From assembly GCA_934402125.1 (NCBI GenBank), contig CAKRTY010000114.1, positions 1 through 5,658 of the forward strand: 5,658 bases of DNA, written 5' to 3'. Numbering within the stretch: position 1 is the stretch's first letter; each line of letters starts with the position of its first letter. The translations under genes and the position numbers were made by a program. The notes beneath the pieces are model-generated. The model saw only the letters and a list, made by a program, of their open reading frames with translations, did not search any database and was not told the DNA's origin. Source of the stretch: an uncultured Anaerosacchariphilus sp. Lineage in GTDB: Bacteria; Bacillota; Clostridia; Lachnospirales; Lachnospiraceae. Positions 5,642 to 5,658 of the stretch are shown here, piece by piece.

Positions 5642-5658
5642 GATCATAACTTCTATAG

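Noticed and set aside
5643..5648. TATGAT on the minus strand as a -10 box for the HPr-like gene
   Set aside because: Transcription would start within the ribosome binding site at 5635-5641, and the -35 region is outside the window, so it cannot be supported.
1..5658. CRISPR arrays, tRNA or rRNA genes, insertion sequences, riboswitches
   Set aside because: No repeat-spacer pattern, cloverleaf, transposase motif or long conserved leader was seen. Non-coding stretches are all under about 110 bases.

Overview
The window looks like chromosomal DNA of an anaerobic Firmicute of the class Clostridia, most likely Lachnospiraceae. This is inferred from strong AGGAGG-type ribosome binding sites, a ThiI without a rhodanese domain, a NifS-type cysteine desulfurase beside thiI, and an HPr-like protein that keeps the Gram-positive KSIMG motif. 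The assignment comes from gene content and remembered family features, not from a database search.

Layout. (1) Positions 1-437 hold the C-terminal part of an AEC-family membrane transporter, cut by the window start and followed by an intrinsic terminator. (2) Positions 526-4582 hold four tightly packed plus-strand genes: prmA (L11 methyltransferase), rsmE (16S rRNA m3U1498 methyltransferase), a NifS/IscS-type cysteine desulfurase, and thiI (tRNA 4-thiouridine synthase). Gaps between them are 1, 4 and 14 bases and no terminator lies between them, so they probably form one operon. (3) Positions 4620-5283 hold two small overlapping genes, a minimal nucleotidyltransferase (MNT) and a HEPN-domain protein of the HI0074/HepT type. 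They carry the diagnostic motifs of a HEPN/MNT toxin-antitoxin pair and have lower GC than the operon in front of them. (4) A 9-bp GC-rich hairpin with A and T tracts on its two sides (about 5334-5370) is a convincing bidirectional terminator. A 14-codon ORF with a very good ribosome binding site overlaps it. (5) Positions 5392-5628, minus strand, encode a 78-aa HPr-like protein that lacks the phosphotransfer histidine region but keeps the regulatory serine region.

How the genes fit together. The operon is about modifying the translation apparatus: PrmA methylates ribosomal protein L11, RsmE methylates 16S rRNA, and the desulfurase most likely supplies sulfur to ThiI for s4U8 in tRNA. The HEPN/MNT pair appears to have been added to the 3' end of this operon. 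Known HEPN toxins are RNases and some act on tRNA, but no functional link to thiI can be shown from sequence. The HPr-like gene is a separate, convergent unit whose promoter lies outside the window.

No wholly undescribed system is evident. The points most worth a second look are the HEPN/MNT pair, the HPr-like protein without its catalytic histidine, and the micro-ORF fused to the terminator.
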